Source: Nectonema munidae
Lineage: Eukaryota; Nematomorpha; Nectonematoida; Nectonematidae
Reading direction: 5' to 3'
Assembly (NCBI GenBank): GCA_030549495.1
Contig: JAUIRK010000984.1
Coordinates: 62,001 to 126,000, forward strand
Length of the DNA: 64,000 nucleotides
Of the stretch, positions 22,565-35,347 are shown piece by piece (the first letter of the stretch is position 1; each line of letters opens with the position of its first letter). The notes beneath the pieces were generated by a model. It made no database searches. It worked only from the letters and a program-made list of their open reading frames with translations, and was not told the origin of the DNA. Both the position numbers and the translations under genes were made by a program.

Positions 22565-24918
22565 TAGGGGTATGACAAATTTTTTTTTTTAATTTTTTCT
22601 CTTTCCCCCTACTACTACACGTGGAGATTTTCTTTTTATATTAATAAAATATTAAAATCAATCAAAAAAAATTTTAAAATGTCACCCCCCGCCAAGTTTT
22701 TATTAATTTATATTATTTTATTTATTTTGTTTTACTTTTTGCAAACTTCTAAATGAAATCCTTGTAAAACTTTTCGTCAAATTATATTTTATAGTCTATG
22801 ATACTATTTTGAACCCTTTTGTTTGAAACCTGAATTAAATAAAATAATGTATTATTTTTTCATTGCTTTTCATTTTATAAAATTTAAAATTATATTTGTT
22901 TTTTATTTAGAAATAATTTTTCTAGTTATATTAATTAAATTTTAAAGTTTTTAATGTCAAAAAACGCAGTTTCTTCAGAAAAAAATAAAAAAATTTGGTC
23001 ATCAAATCTTTTACAATTTCAAGGATATAAAACATCAAGAAAGTATACTATTGTTCACAGTCTTGATCAAATGCATAAAATTCCAATGGAGAAGCACATC
23101 CTAGACAGATATAAAACTTTAACTTGCTCGATAAAGAATAAAAAAGAAAGAATTTCAAAAATTTCAAAAGAAATACGATTTTTATGGGAAAAGCTAAACA
23201 TACCAATTCAAAAAGGCAAATCTACAGTTGAAAGAAAAGTTGGAGCTTTAATAGATAAGCTTGAAAAACACAGTCGAAGACCTGGAGACTATGACTTTAC
23301 TGAAATGTTTAATGTTACAGATGAAAAAGGAGAATGGTTCTGTAAAGAAGATAAAGAGTTTTATCATTTACAAATTTCAACAAAAGGTAAAGTAGGCTAT
23401 TGCAGCACTAAGGAAGATACAAAAAGCATTCATCCTAGAAAACTAAAATTATTTAAAACTAAAACAGAAAAAGCTAATAATTTTAATGAAGAAGTTACTA
23501 CTGAAAATATTTTTGAAGCTGAAGATCCATATAAAAGTGATGACTCTAATATTAGTGAAGATTCAAATGAAACTTCAAATTTCAAAAGACACCAAACTGA
23601 TTGTGCAGTACGCTTAGTGACGACAGCAAAACTCAGTACAAGAAAAGCTCACACAGATTGCAAAACATTATTTGAATTTCGGTATTTCGGTGCCTACTCC
23701 TTCACAAAGTGGCGTTTACAAAGCTGTCATTAAAAAGAGCGAAAATGTAAAATTAAACTTTTAAAAAATTTTGAAAGAGGAAAATTGGTGCTTGCATTTT
23801 GATAGAAAGACTGTAAAAAATAAAGAATATCAAGTAGTTATTTTAAAAAATGAAAAGAAAGAAGTCAAATTAGCTGTAATAGAATTGATGAATTCAAAAG
23901 GTAGAACAATATTTAATGGAATAAAAAGTGTTATTGATGAATATGAACTGTGGGCTTCAATAAAAATGATTGTATCTGATACAACTGCAGCAAATACTGG
24001 AAAATATCTTGGTGCAGTTACATTTTTACAAAATCATTTTGAAGAAATTGGTTTGAAAAAACCTGTTTTCATAGGATGCCAGCATCATATTCTTGACACA
24101 TTATTAAAGCATGTTTTAAATGATTACTTTAGAGAATCAACATGTTCACCAAATTTAAACTATTTTTTATCCCAATTATAGCAAAACAATACGATCAACT
24201 CAAATCCTCTTTTGAAAATATAGGCGAAGAATTAAAAAAAGAAATAAAATCTCGATGGAGAGATGACATGTCTTTTCTTGATCACTTAGTTTCATGCTAT
24301 AAAGTTTTTAAAAAGTCTAGAAGTTTTCCAAGAGTAAAATTCCAAACACTTCCTTCCTTGAACAATGCAAGATGGAATTCGAAGGCGATTTATACTTTGC
24401 TTACTTTTATTCTTTTGCCAGAGTTTAGGAAATGTGTTGAGGCAGCGTGTGAGTTCATTTGTAGTTCTTGGGCTGACATTTGGTTTTCTGCTCATTATTT
24501 CAATTCAACTGATTTTGAAAACCTTTCAGAAGCTTGTAAGGGTCATCCAAAAGCTGTGAAATCATTGAATAAATTTTGGTCTAAAGAGCTATCCCCTATA
24601 CCGACACAGCGTTCGAATATTAGCGCAGAACGTGCAATTAAAGTTATGCAAGATCTACTTCCTTTTTGTCAATCTATTGAAAAAGTTAATTTAAAATTTC
24701 TATTAACAAACTCTCTTGAATAAATTTTTGATAATATTGAGAAAATTTCTTGAATAAATTTTTTTCTAATATTTTCAATAAATAAATAAAATGTTTATGA
24801 GTTAGAGGGTACTTTTTTAAAAGATAACAAAAAATGATTTACATTTTTCTAACTTACGCATAAAAACTCCACAAAAAATAACATGGGGATGTACAGTTGT
24901 AAAATTTTCATACCCCTA
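22565..24918 (+). mobile_element. divergent hAT-superfamily transposon with 8 bp target duplication
   Basis: The left end TAGGGGTATGACAAATTTTT and the reverse-complemented right end TAGGGGTATGAAAATTTTAC share the first 11 bases. The flanks TTGGTCGC (22557-22564 and 24919-24926) are identical, so the target duplication is exactly 8 bp, the hAT signature. The element is 2354 bp and carries one transposase gene on the plus strand with few lesions, so it is younger than the other hAT relics here. Confidence 0.88.
22954..24723 (+). pseudogene. divergent hAT-like transposase, lightly damaged
   Basis: The first frame (22954-23733) is a Lys-rich N-terminal region of about 260 residues with no zinc finger that I can see. 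The core follows: ENWCLHFDRKTVKNKEY (candidate first Asp), KMIVSDTTAANTGKYLG (second Asp), IGCQHHILDTLLKHVL (like the hAT C..H motif), NNARWNSKAIYTLL, and TQRSNISAERAIKVMQDLL (candidate Glu). This order fits a hAT RNase H-like fold, but the sequence is unlike the Ac, Tip or ZBED types. Lesions: a frame change near 23690 (the other frame reads PTPSQSGVYKAVIKK), a stop near 23760, and a further frame change near 24150. There is no recognisable dimerisation tail; the frame stops at 24723. Confidence 0.75.
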
Positions 24919-25166
24919 TTGGTCGCATTCAATTCAATGATAGAGTAAAAGCATGAATGTTTTTTCGCACGCTAGGGAAACAGCGTGGTGAAGTGTTTTT
25001 TACACACCAAAAACATTTTTATAATTTCAATTCAACAAAAACCTACGAGTCTTGTGTTTGACAAAAAGAAGTCTTTATCCACACAAAATAAAATATTTTA
25101 TTTCTTTAAAAAAGGTTTTAGCCGGACTTTGAATCAAAATTTACTCTTTATATAATAAATTGTATA

Positions 25167-28149
25167 TTAAAAAATAGTTATAGTTATAGTTATACGTGTA
25201 TATATCGTCTTTCGCTTCGAATTAGAATACAAAAACGTATTACTGGAATTGATATTGTCTAGAGGAATGAAAGATTTTCTCCGAATATCGTAAACTTGGG
25301 AATATTGTAAAGAATCACTTCCATCGCAAAAAACATAAATATAAAAATCGACACAGCATAGTGTTATCTCTTCCACGGAAATGTTAAATTTCGCAAGTTG
25401 TAACCAATTTCCAACTCTGGGATCACTCATAGAGCAATATAACCAAGTCGTGTTTAGCTTATAAACGCCACCTATTGTATACAATACTCCTAAATTAGAA
25501 TGTGAGTGTATGCTTAAGTTTCTTTGATTGTAATTCACCCGTACCTGCATTAGTTGTTGCTGCTAAAGCACCTTTAGTTATAGGAAGTTCACCATACGAA
25601 GTCCACCGATCACAAGAAGGAGAATAGCACTCAACACTACTTAAATGTTCTATAAAAATCATTGAATTAGAAGTCTAAAAGCTAAATATTCTAAGATACT
25701 TTCACAACTTCCAATGCCAGCGATTGCATAAATGTGATCATTCAACGCAACACAACCAAAAGAGTGCCTGCTTGATTGCATACCTTTCAATTTTTGGCTG
25801 CCACTTTTATCAAAACAAAATGCACCATATTCAAGGACATTTGTATATATGCCTCCTATGCAGAATACCTTTCCTCCATGATAAGCAAACCCTGCCTTAT
25901 GTCTTGCAAAAGGTAAATGCTTTTTTTCTAACACAACTACATCACGGTGGTCGATTGATTCGATTGAAATCAGAGAGCCATTGTTAAATCCACCAAATAA
26001 ATAAATTTTTTGCATTTTCGTATCTTTGAAACCTGCATTTTGCAAAGTTAGCTTATTTTCAAGAAGTTCGACATAAATATCCTAAAATTTAAATCAAATG
26101 AATTCCAAAGAATACCAAAATTAAATACCTCACCTTAAAGTCTGGGCATCTTTCAAGAAGAATGCTGCTTGAAACGTTGTGCAGAGCAAATGAAGAAGAA
26201 ACTAGGTTCAATTCGATCTTCTTTACTAAATCAATGGCAAAAAGAATTCGAGTATCAATGTTGTGCCTGATCCAATGCTCTATCGATTTAAACTTTTTTT
26301 CATCACAAATTTTTTCATTGGTGCACAAAAGTTCACTGAAGATTTTAATTGGAAGTTGAAGAAAGTTGTCTTGTTGCAAACAATTTCTAATGTAAGAAAG
26401 TAGTAAAAGAATATTTTGATAACCACTGCAAAACAGAACGGTCAACTCTTATTTTCTATAGCCAATTCTAGGATTTTTAAATATACAACTCATATTAATA
26501 TAGGGTTGTATAGATCTATTTTCTATAGGGGCGTGAGTAAGGTGGGTTAGGTACTGAGTTTCGATAACTGAAGGTCTTGGGTTCGATCTCACATCAAGCC
26601 TACTTTCTTATATTTCGATACAAGAGGCGCAATTGTGCCTTTTCCACGGTACCGTTACCTATTAAAAATCATAAACTAAACCTTAAAAATTGTATAAATT
26701 TGGAGAATAAAAAATGTTTTCGACAGAAAAATTAAAGACTAAAGAATTCAAGAATATATTTGATTTAAAACAGTGATTTAGAGATTAAAATTTGTGCATT
26801 ATTCAATAGAAACTAGTTAGTAATCGCAATTCAACATTCCCTTTTTTCAGGTTTGCTCCGTTCTATAAAAATTTATCATCTTGAAATTAACAAAACAATT
26901 CCCTTCATATCGTAACAGATTTCGTTGCAAATTGAGCAATACTAACTAACGAATTAGTTGTTGGAATAAGAAAAAAAGCGTAAGAAGATGCTTACTTGGC
27001 AAACTAAATAATCTGCTTGCTTATTCTTGAATTCAGTGCGTCCTATGTCCCTATTCGTGGATCCGAAAATTGCGTGTTGGGTATATTCCAGGAGCATTGT
27101 GTCTTTGCATCACCCAACTACTCTTTTTACTTTTTAATGTTCCTTTTATTGAAATTATTGTGGGAATAAAACTTGAGGGGCTAGAACTTATAAATAGCGT
27201 TGATTCTGCTATTACACTATGTGTTTGTTTAATCGTGCCCAGAGTTAATTAAACTGCCTTACTTGAAAATGTGGATGCCAGCCAATTATAAAAAAATTCA
27301 TTCCCTGAAATCAACACAACAATAAATTGAAAGAACAAGCACGTGGTTTAATTCACAATTCAAGAACATGAGCGTACAACATTAAAATCTGCAATTAAAA
27401 AGATTGAAGCTACACACGCTGAGAGGTTGATTCATCATGGACATGGAACTAACAGACATGCAAATAAAACAGTCATAGCAAACTTTTGATGACAAAATTT
27501 GATACCCTGGAGGGATTATGGTTGTGAAGAAAGAAAGAAAAGCAATTTAGAAGGAAGAAGATAAAAGCCTGTATTCATTGGTCTTCACATAAACAAATAT
27601 TACCGTTTGCACATGGTGAATTTCATATACTTCAAATTAAATTTGAATAACTTATTTTTACACATAGGCTTGCAAATAGAAAAAACGGACTAACTCTAGT
27701 TCTCCGAAGAAATGAGATTGAGCAGCTTCTTTGAGAAAGGAATCTTGATGTAGAAGTGAAAGCTCAAATACCTCTAGGCAGTTATGCATAGAAATCTCAT
27801 CTTTCAAAAAAGTTCTAACTTCTTCTTGTATACTTTTCAACTGAAGAAGTTTGCATGCCTCGTATATTGCCTACAAAGGAAGATGCGTTAAAATTTACAA
27901 AGTAAGCAGGTTTTTCTTACGATGGCGTTGGCCGGGTGTAGGTCAATTTCGTTGGTGTAGATGTAGTTGGTGATGACACTCAATGTAGGACTGGACATGG
28001 AATTAAGCCTCACTTCGTTTTTGTTGGTCTCAAGCATTCCATTAGTGAACATGGCCAAGAAGTAGGGAGATGCCGACGATAACGTGAGTTTGTGGCAGGG
28101 GAAAGAGACATTGTCTGCGATCAACTTCACGTCACAAAGAACTTCATTT
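25167..28149 (-). CDS. BTB-BACK-Kelch (kelch-like) protein, N-terminal exon not found
   Basis: Likely a substrate adaptor of a Cullin-3 ubiquitin ligase, the usual role of this family. Six exons join in phase: 28149-27921, 27870-27662, 26425-26134, 26081-25700, 25649-25545 and 25489-25167, about 512 residues. The order is a BTB domain (LCDVKLIADNVSFPCHKLTL, MLETNKNEV), a BACK domain (AIYEACKLLQLKSIQEEVR, LQLPIKIFSELL, IEHWIRHN), then Kelch repeats (IYLFGGFNNG, KVFCIGGIYTNVLEYGAF, DHIYAIAGIG, LSSVECYSPSCDRWTSYGEL, LYTIGGVYKLNTTW). Four introns are 46-55 bp; one is about 1.24 kb and holds a SINE. The first exon seen starts at an acceptor in phase 2 (just before NEVLCDV), so at least one upstream exon with the start codon is missing. 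The last Kelch blades are degenerate. The orthologue cannot be named. Confidence 0.9.
26527..26660 (+). repeat. tRNA-derived SINE, copy 3, in the kelch gene intron
   Basis: The head has GGGGCGTGAGTAAGGTGGG and GGGTTAGGTACTGAG (A-box region) and GGTCTTGGGTTCGATCTC (B-box). The body matches copy 1 (ACATCAAGC, CTTTC, GATACAAG) and ends GGTACCGTTACC. It is antisense to the host gene and lies in its 1.24 kb intron. Confidence 0.85.
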
Positions 28150-31100
28150 CTAAGTTAGCGAACAAACTGAAATAAATGTTGACACTATTTACTCATGCTT
28201 ATTAAATTGGATATCTCTGAACACCTTGATTTTTAAATGAAGAAAAGTTAGCAAGCAATATTATTGAATTGGCATATGAAGGATGTTCCCTACAAGAACT
28301 TTGATCAAAAAATAATATGAAATCCTGTCATCCCATTACTCTTCAAGATGACCAGCATCTCCAACATAAAAATTAATCCATGACAAAGTTTGCCCAACAA
28401 AAGAACGTATACAAATTTCGAATACTTTAAAAGATTAGGGAATACGGAAAACTGTTGGAAACACTGAGTTATCTACAAGTACCAAACTCGGGAAAATAAT
28501 AAACATCTCTTTTCATAATGCCATTAACAGTTCTACCAAGGGATATCAAAAGCATGATTGTTGCCTTATATCTGCTCATCTTATTATTAGAATACTTACT
28601 TCTTTAATACTCGAGAATATAAAGCAATTTTAGAATAAATTCTTTTGAAAAATAAAAAAAATTTAAGTTCTTAATTTTTTCAAACACTTGTAATGTCTTT
28701 AAAAGCCAAGTCAGGAAATATTTAAAAAAAATAAGCGCCTAAGAATCAGTTAAATGTGGTAAAATATGAAATTCTGTGGTGGAGTTCCGATGAAGAATGA
28801 GAACAAAACGTAAGAAAACACACAACGATTCTGGATTTTGTGTCAAAATAATGAATGAAAAAGCTGTTTCCAAAATGCTTTGCGTTGATGGAGAGACTTC
28901 AAGGTCATCTTCAATGGCAAATTTTTGTGCGATTCAAAAACACATAGATGAAGATCTTACTGGTTGCGAAAAAATAGTTGGAACAAGGCTTTTTCAATTC
29001 TAATATCAATGCAAAGCAATATTGGTAACTAGGACTTTCATACATTAAAGGCGTATTAGTCAGGAAAAAGACAAAAAAAAAGAGGTATAAAGACGCCATC
29101 TTTTTGAATTAGAGTTAAAACTCGAGACGGATGTTCTTTGTTCAATAGCAGATCGAAAATGACTAAATATGAAATGATTCTGCACTCCAATATAAGCAAT
29201 CTCTGACCCATGCTTTAAACTTGGCAATTTGTATTGTGTATAAAACTATTTCAATTATTGAAGAAATTTACAAAGACGCTGAATATGAAACATGCCTTTC
29301 TGCATATTTGATGAATCAACAAAACTGGGAATCAAAATTTATCAAAATCAGAAATCTTATAGGCAATTGGCTCTGTTTTTTGGAAATTTTTAGCAAAAGT
29401 CCATTGAAAATTAAACGCAAACAATTTGTGACGCCCAAATTGAATCTTGATGTCAAAACATGATAAAATTGAATCTTAAATATGTTTGACAGATTCTTAA
29501 AATAAGGAAATCAATTCTGCTTTACATGATATTGACCGAAAAAAATGGATCAGTATATTAAATTTTAAAATATCCTGAAATCTTTCTTAATAAAGTAATG
29601 TGCTAAGAAAAAACAATTTTAAAAAGTGAAGATTGATAATTCCAAAATTTAGAAGAATTTTTGTCCATTGAAAAAATACTTGTATACCCATTTGAAATGT
29701 CCAAACAAAAAGCCATAGTAAAAATGTCTGAAAAACTTTACCATCGTCTCATAATATCCAACATTTGTAGTTAAAATAAATAAACTTAATTCAAAATCTC
29801 ACCAGCACGAAACAGAAAGTAAACTTTTTAAATGAGTTCAAGTATTTTGAATCAACTGGGAAAAGAGCTATAGTTTCGTGTGATTAAAAGTATTTCGGTC
29901 ATGGTTTTATGTGCACGTTTATTTTTGCCTATAGAGGTATACGTGTCAGGTTCCAGCGCCAGTAGCTTGGATGAGTTACATCGCCTTCAAAATTGCTTAG
30001 AAGGTGAGACTTTCAAACTTTGAAAGGTACTTAAATACCAAATGCAACTTGAAAGTTTGTAATCAAGATTCAAGCATAAGATATGAAAAATTTTAAAAAA
30101 AATCATATTTTGCTAGATAATTTTTAAAGTTAATAATTTGGTTAAATTTACACACTTTCTCATTAAATTGATGCTTTCATTCCTTTTTTCATAGCAAAAT
30201 TGAATTTGGATGTCTGTATCTGACATTTCTTCCTGCAATCTAAAAATAGTTTAATGATTCTATAGTAACCAATATTTAAGGGTTTACAATAAAATGAATA
30301 TTCAATAAAATAGGTTAAGAAATGTAAATGGAATATACAAAACCTGAAAATAAAGGAACAAGATTTCGAAGGGTAAATGATTTGGATTAAAGAACAATTC
30401 AGGTGAAATGAGTTAAGGGGGGGAATGGGATCATGAGAAGCTAATTTCAGAATTATTAAACGAAGCTAAAACCTAAAATTTAGTAAAGCAGTTTAACTAT
30501 CACTGCTTCGGTGCAAAAAATAATTTGTCTATTCTACAAGTACATTTTACGTAAAAAACAATTCTCCTTTATGCTCAAAGACAGTATACATTCATTGTTG
30601 TCTTGCTCTATTAAAAAATTCATTCTCTTTATAAGCATGAGAAGAAATCGAGAAATTCTTCCAAACTTCATGTCATTATGTCTGCCTATTGAATTTTGAT
30701 GCCTCGCCTATATTTCCAAATTTTTTATGGACTCCCTCATCTCATGACAATCAAATACGATTTTATTTATTTAATTTTTATAATTTATTTTCTATTTTTT
30801 CTTACGTGTTTTACTTCTGCGTTTTTATGCATGATAAATCACTCTTTAAAAAGTTCTTCAAATTATTTAATATTTCTTTTTTCGCATATTTTATATCGAA
30901 TATTCGTATAGCTCAAACTTTCTTTCGAGTCCAGAATATTTCCTACATCATATCAAATTAGAAGTATTTCTAAGTCCATTTTTTTATAACTCAAACTTAT
31001 TTTGCAACACCAACACTCAAATTTCAAGTGATTTTTATTTTCTGAGGGGAACTCATAGATTATTTAGAAAATTCATTTTGCAATAATCGCTTCAATAGCA

Positions 31101-31192
31101 TGACATCTGCAGAATGTGGTAGTTATTGCAATACTGAAGCTCTTATAATCATAATCACAATATGAATATAATCTTCAAATCTCTCCAATTTA

Positions 31193-31224
31193 TACACTCG
31201 CACCAATACTTGCACAATCATAGC
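31193..31224 (+). repeat. 32 bp direct repeat, first member
   Basis: TACACTCGCACCAATACTTG and the next 12 bases recur at 32700-32731 in the same orientation with one difference (CACC versus CATC). The origin is unknown. It could be a piece of one dispersed repeat present twice. Confidence 0.7.
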
Positions 31225-31229
31225 GATCA

Positions 31230-31253
31230 CCTGTCTCTCTCTCTCTCTCTCTA
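31230..31253. repeat. (CT)n microsatellite
   Basis: About ten CT dinucleotides in a row. It lies directly after the first member of the 32 bp repeat pair. Confidence 0.9.
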
Positions 31254-32186
31254 TTTAGGGAAAGCATATTCATGTCTCAACGAACGGATATTATTGGGAT
31301 CTCTTCATAGTCAAGCACAGGTTATTTAGGAGCGAAAAGGTTTTCAAGGAACACCTTTATGTATAAAAATACGCTTAACTCGCCTTTTCAAGTAACAGAC
31401 CTCTTCAAAAATTCCCTTTAAAGTTTGGAACCTCTATTAAAAAAATACATCAAATGTAAACATAAAATGTACATTTAGCAAAATTAATCAATCAATTTTA
31501 CAGTTATTTTTTAGAAGGGTGAAGTCTGACCAAGTATTACGACTATAAAAAAGCCCATTCACTACACATTCTTACGGTTTTTAATTTTGTTAATTATTTA
31601 ACAGTGAACCTTTTTTATGTTTCATACTACTTCTTTTTAACTGTTTTTAATTCAGCTTAGTTAACTTTAAAATAGTTTTATATCGAATGTAAGTTAAAAT
31701 ATATTAAAAAAATTAAACATAATTATCGTACTTGCTCTTTGTCTTGAAAAAAAAGATAAAATAGTGGAATAGTGTTGAACACGCTAATCCGGTTGTCAAC
31801 TTTCACAAAAGATCGATTTAGATTTTTGGTTTTGATATTAACTCGTGTCGAAATTTGCTTATTCACAAAAATAAGTTATAGCAAAGGGAATCAGAATATG
31901 AATGCCATTCTTTGCTAAAAGAGGTTATGCTTGCAATAATGCACACTAAAATTACTTCAAGCTTCGTGTTAAATTGAATTGTTAGTTATTTTGTCCTTAG
32001 GTCAATGAGATCATCGTTAGCAAGATCATTATAACTAATACAATCAATACCCTCAAGATTAGAGTTTTCTATAGTCCATGAAAGAGTTATGTGGAGTAAC
32101 CAGATGTGCACAGAATTCTGTATGCAATAATTAAAACAAGTTCTCTTTGTTATCCAAAACTTTTGAAAAGTTGCAACGCTTCAAAT

Positions 32187-32210
32187 CAGGGGCGCGCATC
32201 CAAAGCCCGA
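32187..32210 (+). repeat. orphan hAT-type end related to the 20807 element
   Basis: CAGGGGCGCGCATCC differs at one base from the terminal repeat CAGGGGCGCACATCC of the element at 20807-22410. The G-run that follows in that family is not present, and no partner end was found. It is either a diverged relative or a truncated copy. Confidence 0.4.
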
Positions 32211-32699
32211 AAAGCGGAATTTTCAATTTTCTCAATTATATATCTTTTTTATAGTATTTAAAAGACTTATTTGTCTTGTGAGTAGTTTTTAATATTTGTT
32301 TTCTTGTTTTAAGGCCAAGTATTAGAATAAATATTTAAAAAAATCCATTAACGTCCACTTCTTTGATATAATACTGCAAATTTAAGCCATATCTGATCAG
32401 AGGGAGTAATGTAGCCAGTAATTTGAACAAGGGCTCAAACATTTTTGAGCGAAGCAAATATTAACATAACAACAATCGGTTCGGTGCTATGATACATCAC
32501 GAATTATACGCTTGGGACTCGAGACATAGGGAGCCGCTTTTTTGTTATTTGTGACTCCGGCTCCGAAGTCCTGCCCATAACTATATAAGAACTCTATAAT
32601 TTAAAGCTTGAGGGTTTAGCCCTATTAATTACTGTAACCAGGTCAATGGATAATAGAATGTATTTTGCCCCTTTTTATAGACCTACAACGAATCATTGA

Positions 32700-32731
32700 T
32701 ACACTCGCATCAATACTTGCACAATCATAGC
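32700..32731 (+). repeat. 32 bp direct repeat, second member
   Basis: Matches 31193-31224 at 31 of 32 positions. Here the flanking sequence differs, with no CT run following. Confidence 0.7.
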
Positions 32732-34524
32732 ATTTTCATGGTAACATTTTGTTGCTAAATATTTTTAAATTTAATTTTAAGCAACAATGCATTTCAGTAC
32801 TGAGTAATCAATCCACCTAGCTAATTCATTTGAAATGAACCAGGCTGATGACAATTAGTGAGATGAGAAATATCTTTTAGCTCCTAATCAATATTGCATC
32901 GGATAGTGGGGTTGTTGAATAATTTACTGTTGGATAAATTAGATCTGACTGTATTACCAATGTGTCTTCTAATAATCCTTTCCATATGGTCTTTAGAAAA
33001 AAGAGAGATTTTTAGCCTTGGAACACCAAATATAAAATTCACCAAAAAATTCTGTTTACTAAAGATTTACAAAAGAGATCATTTTTAGTCATGGTATAAA
33101 GCCTTCAATTGGTTAGAGTATAGCATTTCTGGGGATAGACTATACAAATAGACGGTGCAAGAGTTTGGTTATTAAAGTCAAATTTCAATGTTGTGGATGA
33201 AGGGATTCAAAAGAATTGGTATAGGAAAAATACAAAAAAAACTAAATTTAATTAATCTAAATCTATCTCCCGAAAATCTTCAGGAGTGAACTCCAATGTA
33301 GTTTATATTTGAACTAAAACAACATTAAAGCTATTTAAAATAATTTCCAGAAAATAAATGGCAGCTTATTTTGACAAATATTACCAAAAAATCATTAGAA
33401 TTTATAAAGTATTGATTTAAAGAACCTAAAACTTGAATAACAGTAATAAAGCATGTACGCACACGCTTGTGCGCAAGTAAATAAAAAATCGCGCAAAGAG
33501 CATATATAATCGAAAATTGATAAGAAATTCACGGCTCGGAATATACTATGGGTTCGGGTCGGGGCGTGGCAAAATGAGCTGACAGAAACAAAGTTAAATT
33601 GCCACCTAATAAAAAGATATGAACATGAAACTTGACATACATATAAATCTCGAGTTTCTTATTCAGAAAAATATCATCTTAATCTATAAAGTTATGTCAA
33701 AGACCTCATTCTGATGATAAGAATGTAAATTTTTTATAATTGTGAACCATTTTTGTTACCTCGATAAGTATTGAAATGTCTATGCGAAAAAAATAAATAA
33801 ATAAGATTAAACAAAATATAAAACTTTCTTAACGGGTGAATATATTTAATTTTTTTTATAAAATTACCTAAATTAACAAATCTAGAAAATGTTAGATTAT
33901 TACCAAATAAAAAAATTGTGTTTATGGTAAAATATTTTTTGACATATTTCTCAATTTTTTTCCTATTTTTCTTTTTGCAAATAACCTCTTGCTAATTTTA
34001 CAAAAACTATTCTATTTAATTGTACAGCTTTGTTTTATAAAATAAGTACCTTAAAACCTGAGGATTAAAGACAAGTAGAGTTAACTTTATTTTTAATGTA
34101 TTATTCTATGTTTTTAGGTATAATATTTCCCAAATAAATTAAAACGACTCACATCTATTGAATATCCGCAGACTTTTACTGATTATTTTTTATATGTAAA
34201 ACTAGAAGTTGTGTTTTTGTCTAGATTTATTGAATAAAAGTAATTATATGAACACTATAATTTAAATTTGAGTTGGGCTAAAAATGACGCTAAAACGCTT
34301 ATATCTACTTTTTGGAAAAATAATATAAAATTTAAAATTTTATATAATTTGCTTTTATTAATTTTAATCGTTTCGGTAAAGTTATATGTTAAATTGAAGT
34401 GAGATTGTGGTCAAAAATGACCGCGATTAAAGATTTAAAATATTTTTTCATTTTCTTTATATATATTTTTTTCTTCTATGTAGTTGACATAACTCACAAT
34501 TATTGGACTTTGAGATAAAAGCCC

Positions 34525-34662
34525 TGACACGTTAACGACCAGAATAATCAGACGATATCTAATTTAAAGCAGAAGATTTGTATTAAAGAGCATTGATAAA
34601 CGCAGACGATTTTATTTTTGCGAAGTCGACTATAGTCGACATTGGACGTTAACGCGTGGTAA
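34525..34662. repeat. inverted-repeat segment with a 16 bp perfect palindrome
   Basis: GTCGACTATAGTCGAC at 34625-34640 is a perfect palindrome. Around it, CACGTTAACGACC (near 34531) and the reverse complement of GGACGTTAACGCGTG (near 34645) form outer arms. The stretch is more GC-rich than its surroundings. The function is unknown; a small foldback element is possible. Confidence 0.45.
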
Positions 34663-35041
34663 CTAAAATATTATAGCAATTTGACTGAAAATTTTAATTT
34701 ACATTTGGTTAAAAATCTAAAGAATTTCAAAAAATAGAGTTTTCTTTTTGAATTGAATACAAGAAAATGAATCTATAGAAGGACTTTGTAATGAATTTGA
34801 CTGAACAAAGCTTATTGATATAAAAAAAAAGTTATTTTCATGCCATATTAAACGCACAGTATAATTTCAAAGTGCTTGAAAATTTCATAGTGAACCAAAT
34901 TTTTTTAATATAATTAAAAAATTATCCTGCCGGGTAATGTGCTATTGCCTGTAAACCAGCATAGGTGGTTATATATGGTGGCGCATCAAACAAACTTACA
35001 AATTATAAACTATAAAAAATTATCCAAATGAAATATTATTG

Positions 35042-35347
35042 TGTTGTGATAAAAGCGATACAAAATAAACTCTTTATTTAACACCCTAAAATGTAGTTGG
35101 TATAAAAGTGCAAAAGAAAGAAGTGAAATGTCTTACTAACATCAGAAGTGAGGAAACAAGCAACAAGGAACAGGACAACAGGGTGAATAAACAGATAAAA
35201 AATGAGTGTAATATATATTAACATGATTTGTATAATTGAAGTTAATGGCAGGTTTTTACAATTAAGCTCGAGTGATAAAATAATGTGGAGAGAAGATTTG
35301 ATAATGGAAAAGGTGAAGTGATGCTTGAAGGCTTGAATTATACTACA
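35042..35347 (-). repeat. LTR of the Ty3/gypsy fossil (3' LTR in element orientation)
   Basis: Starts TGTTGTGATAAAAGCGA and ends ATTATACTACA on the plus strand, with the canonical TG...CA edges. It pairs with 38965-39269 at about 95 percent identity by eye. Confidence 0.93.

Larger units (their letters stand above)
28150..35041. other. long AT-rich stretch without a recognised gene
   Basis: Any upstream exon of the kelch gene should lie here on the minus strand, but none is evident. Frames at 28797-29003, 29221-29463, 30511-30961 and 32894-33088 show no domain or coding signature. Small features: a (CT)n run at 31230-31253, a 32 bp repeat pair, a hAT-type end at 32187 and a palindrome at 34625. 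Confidence 0.5.

Noticed and set aside
26527-26660. tRNA-like sequence with a clear B-box
   Set aside because: It belongs to a dispersed SINE family and lacks a tRNA cloverleaf, so it is not called a tRNA gene.
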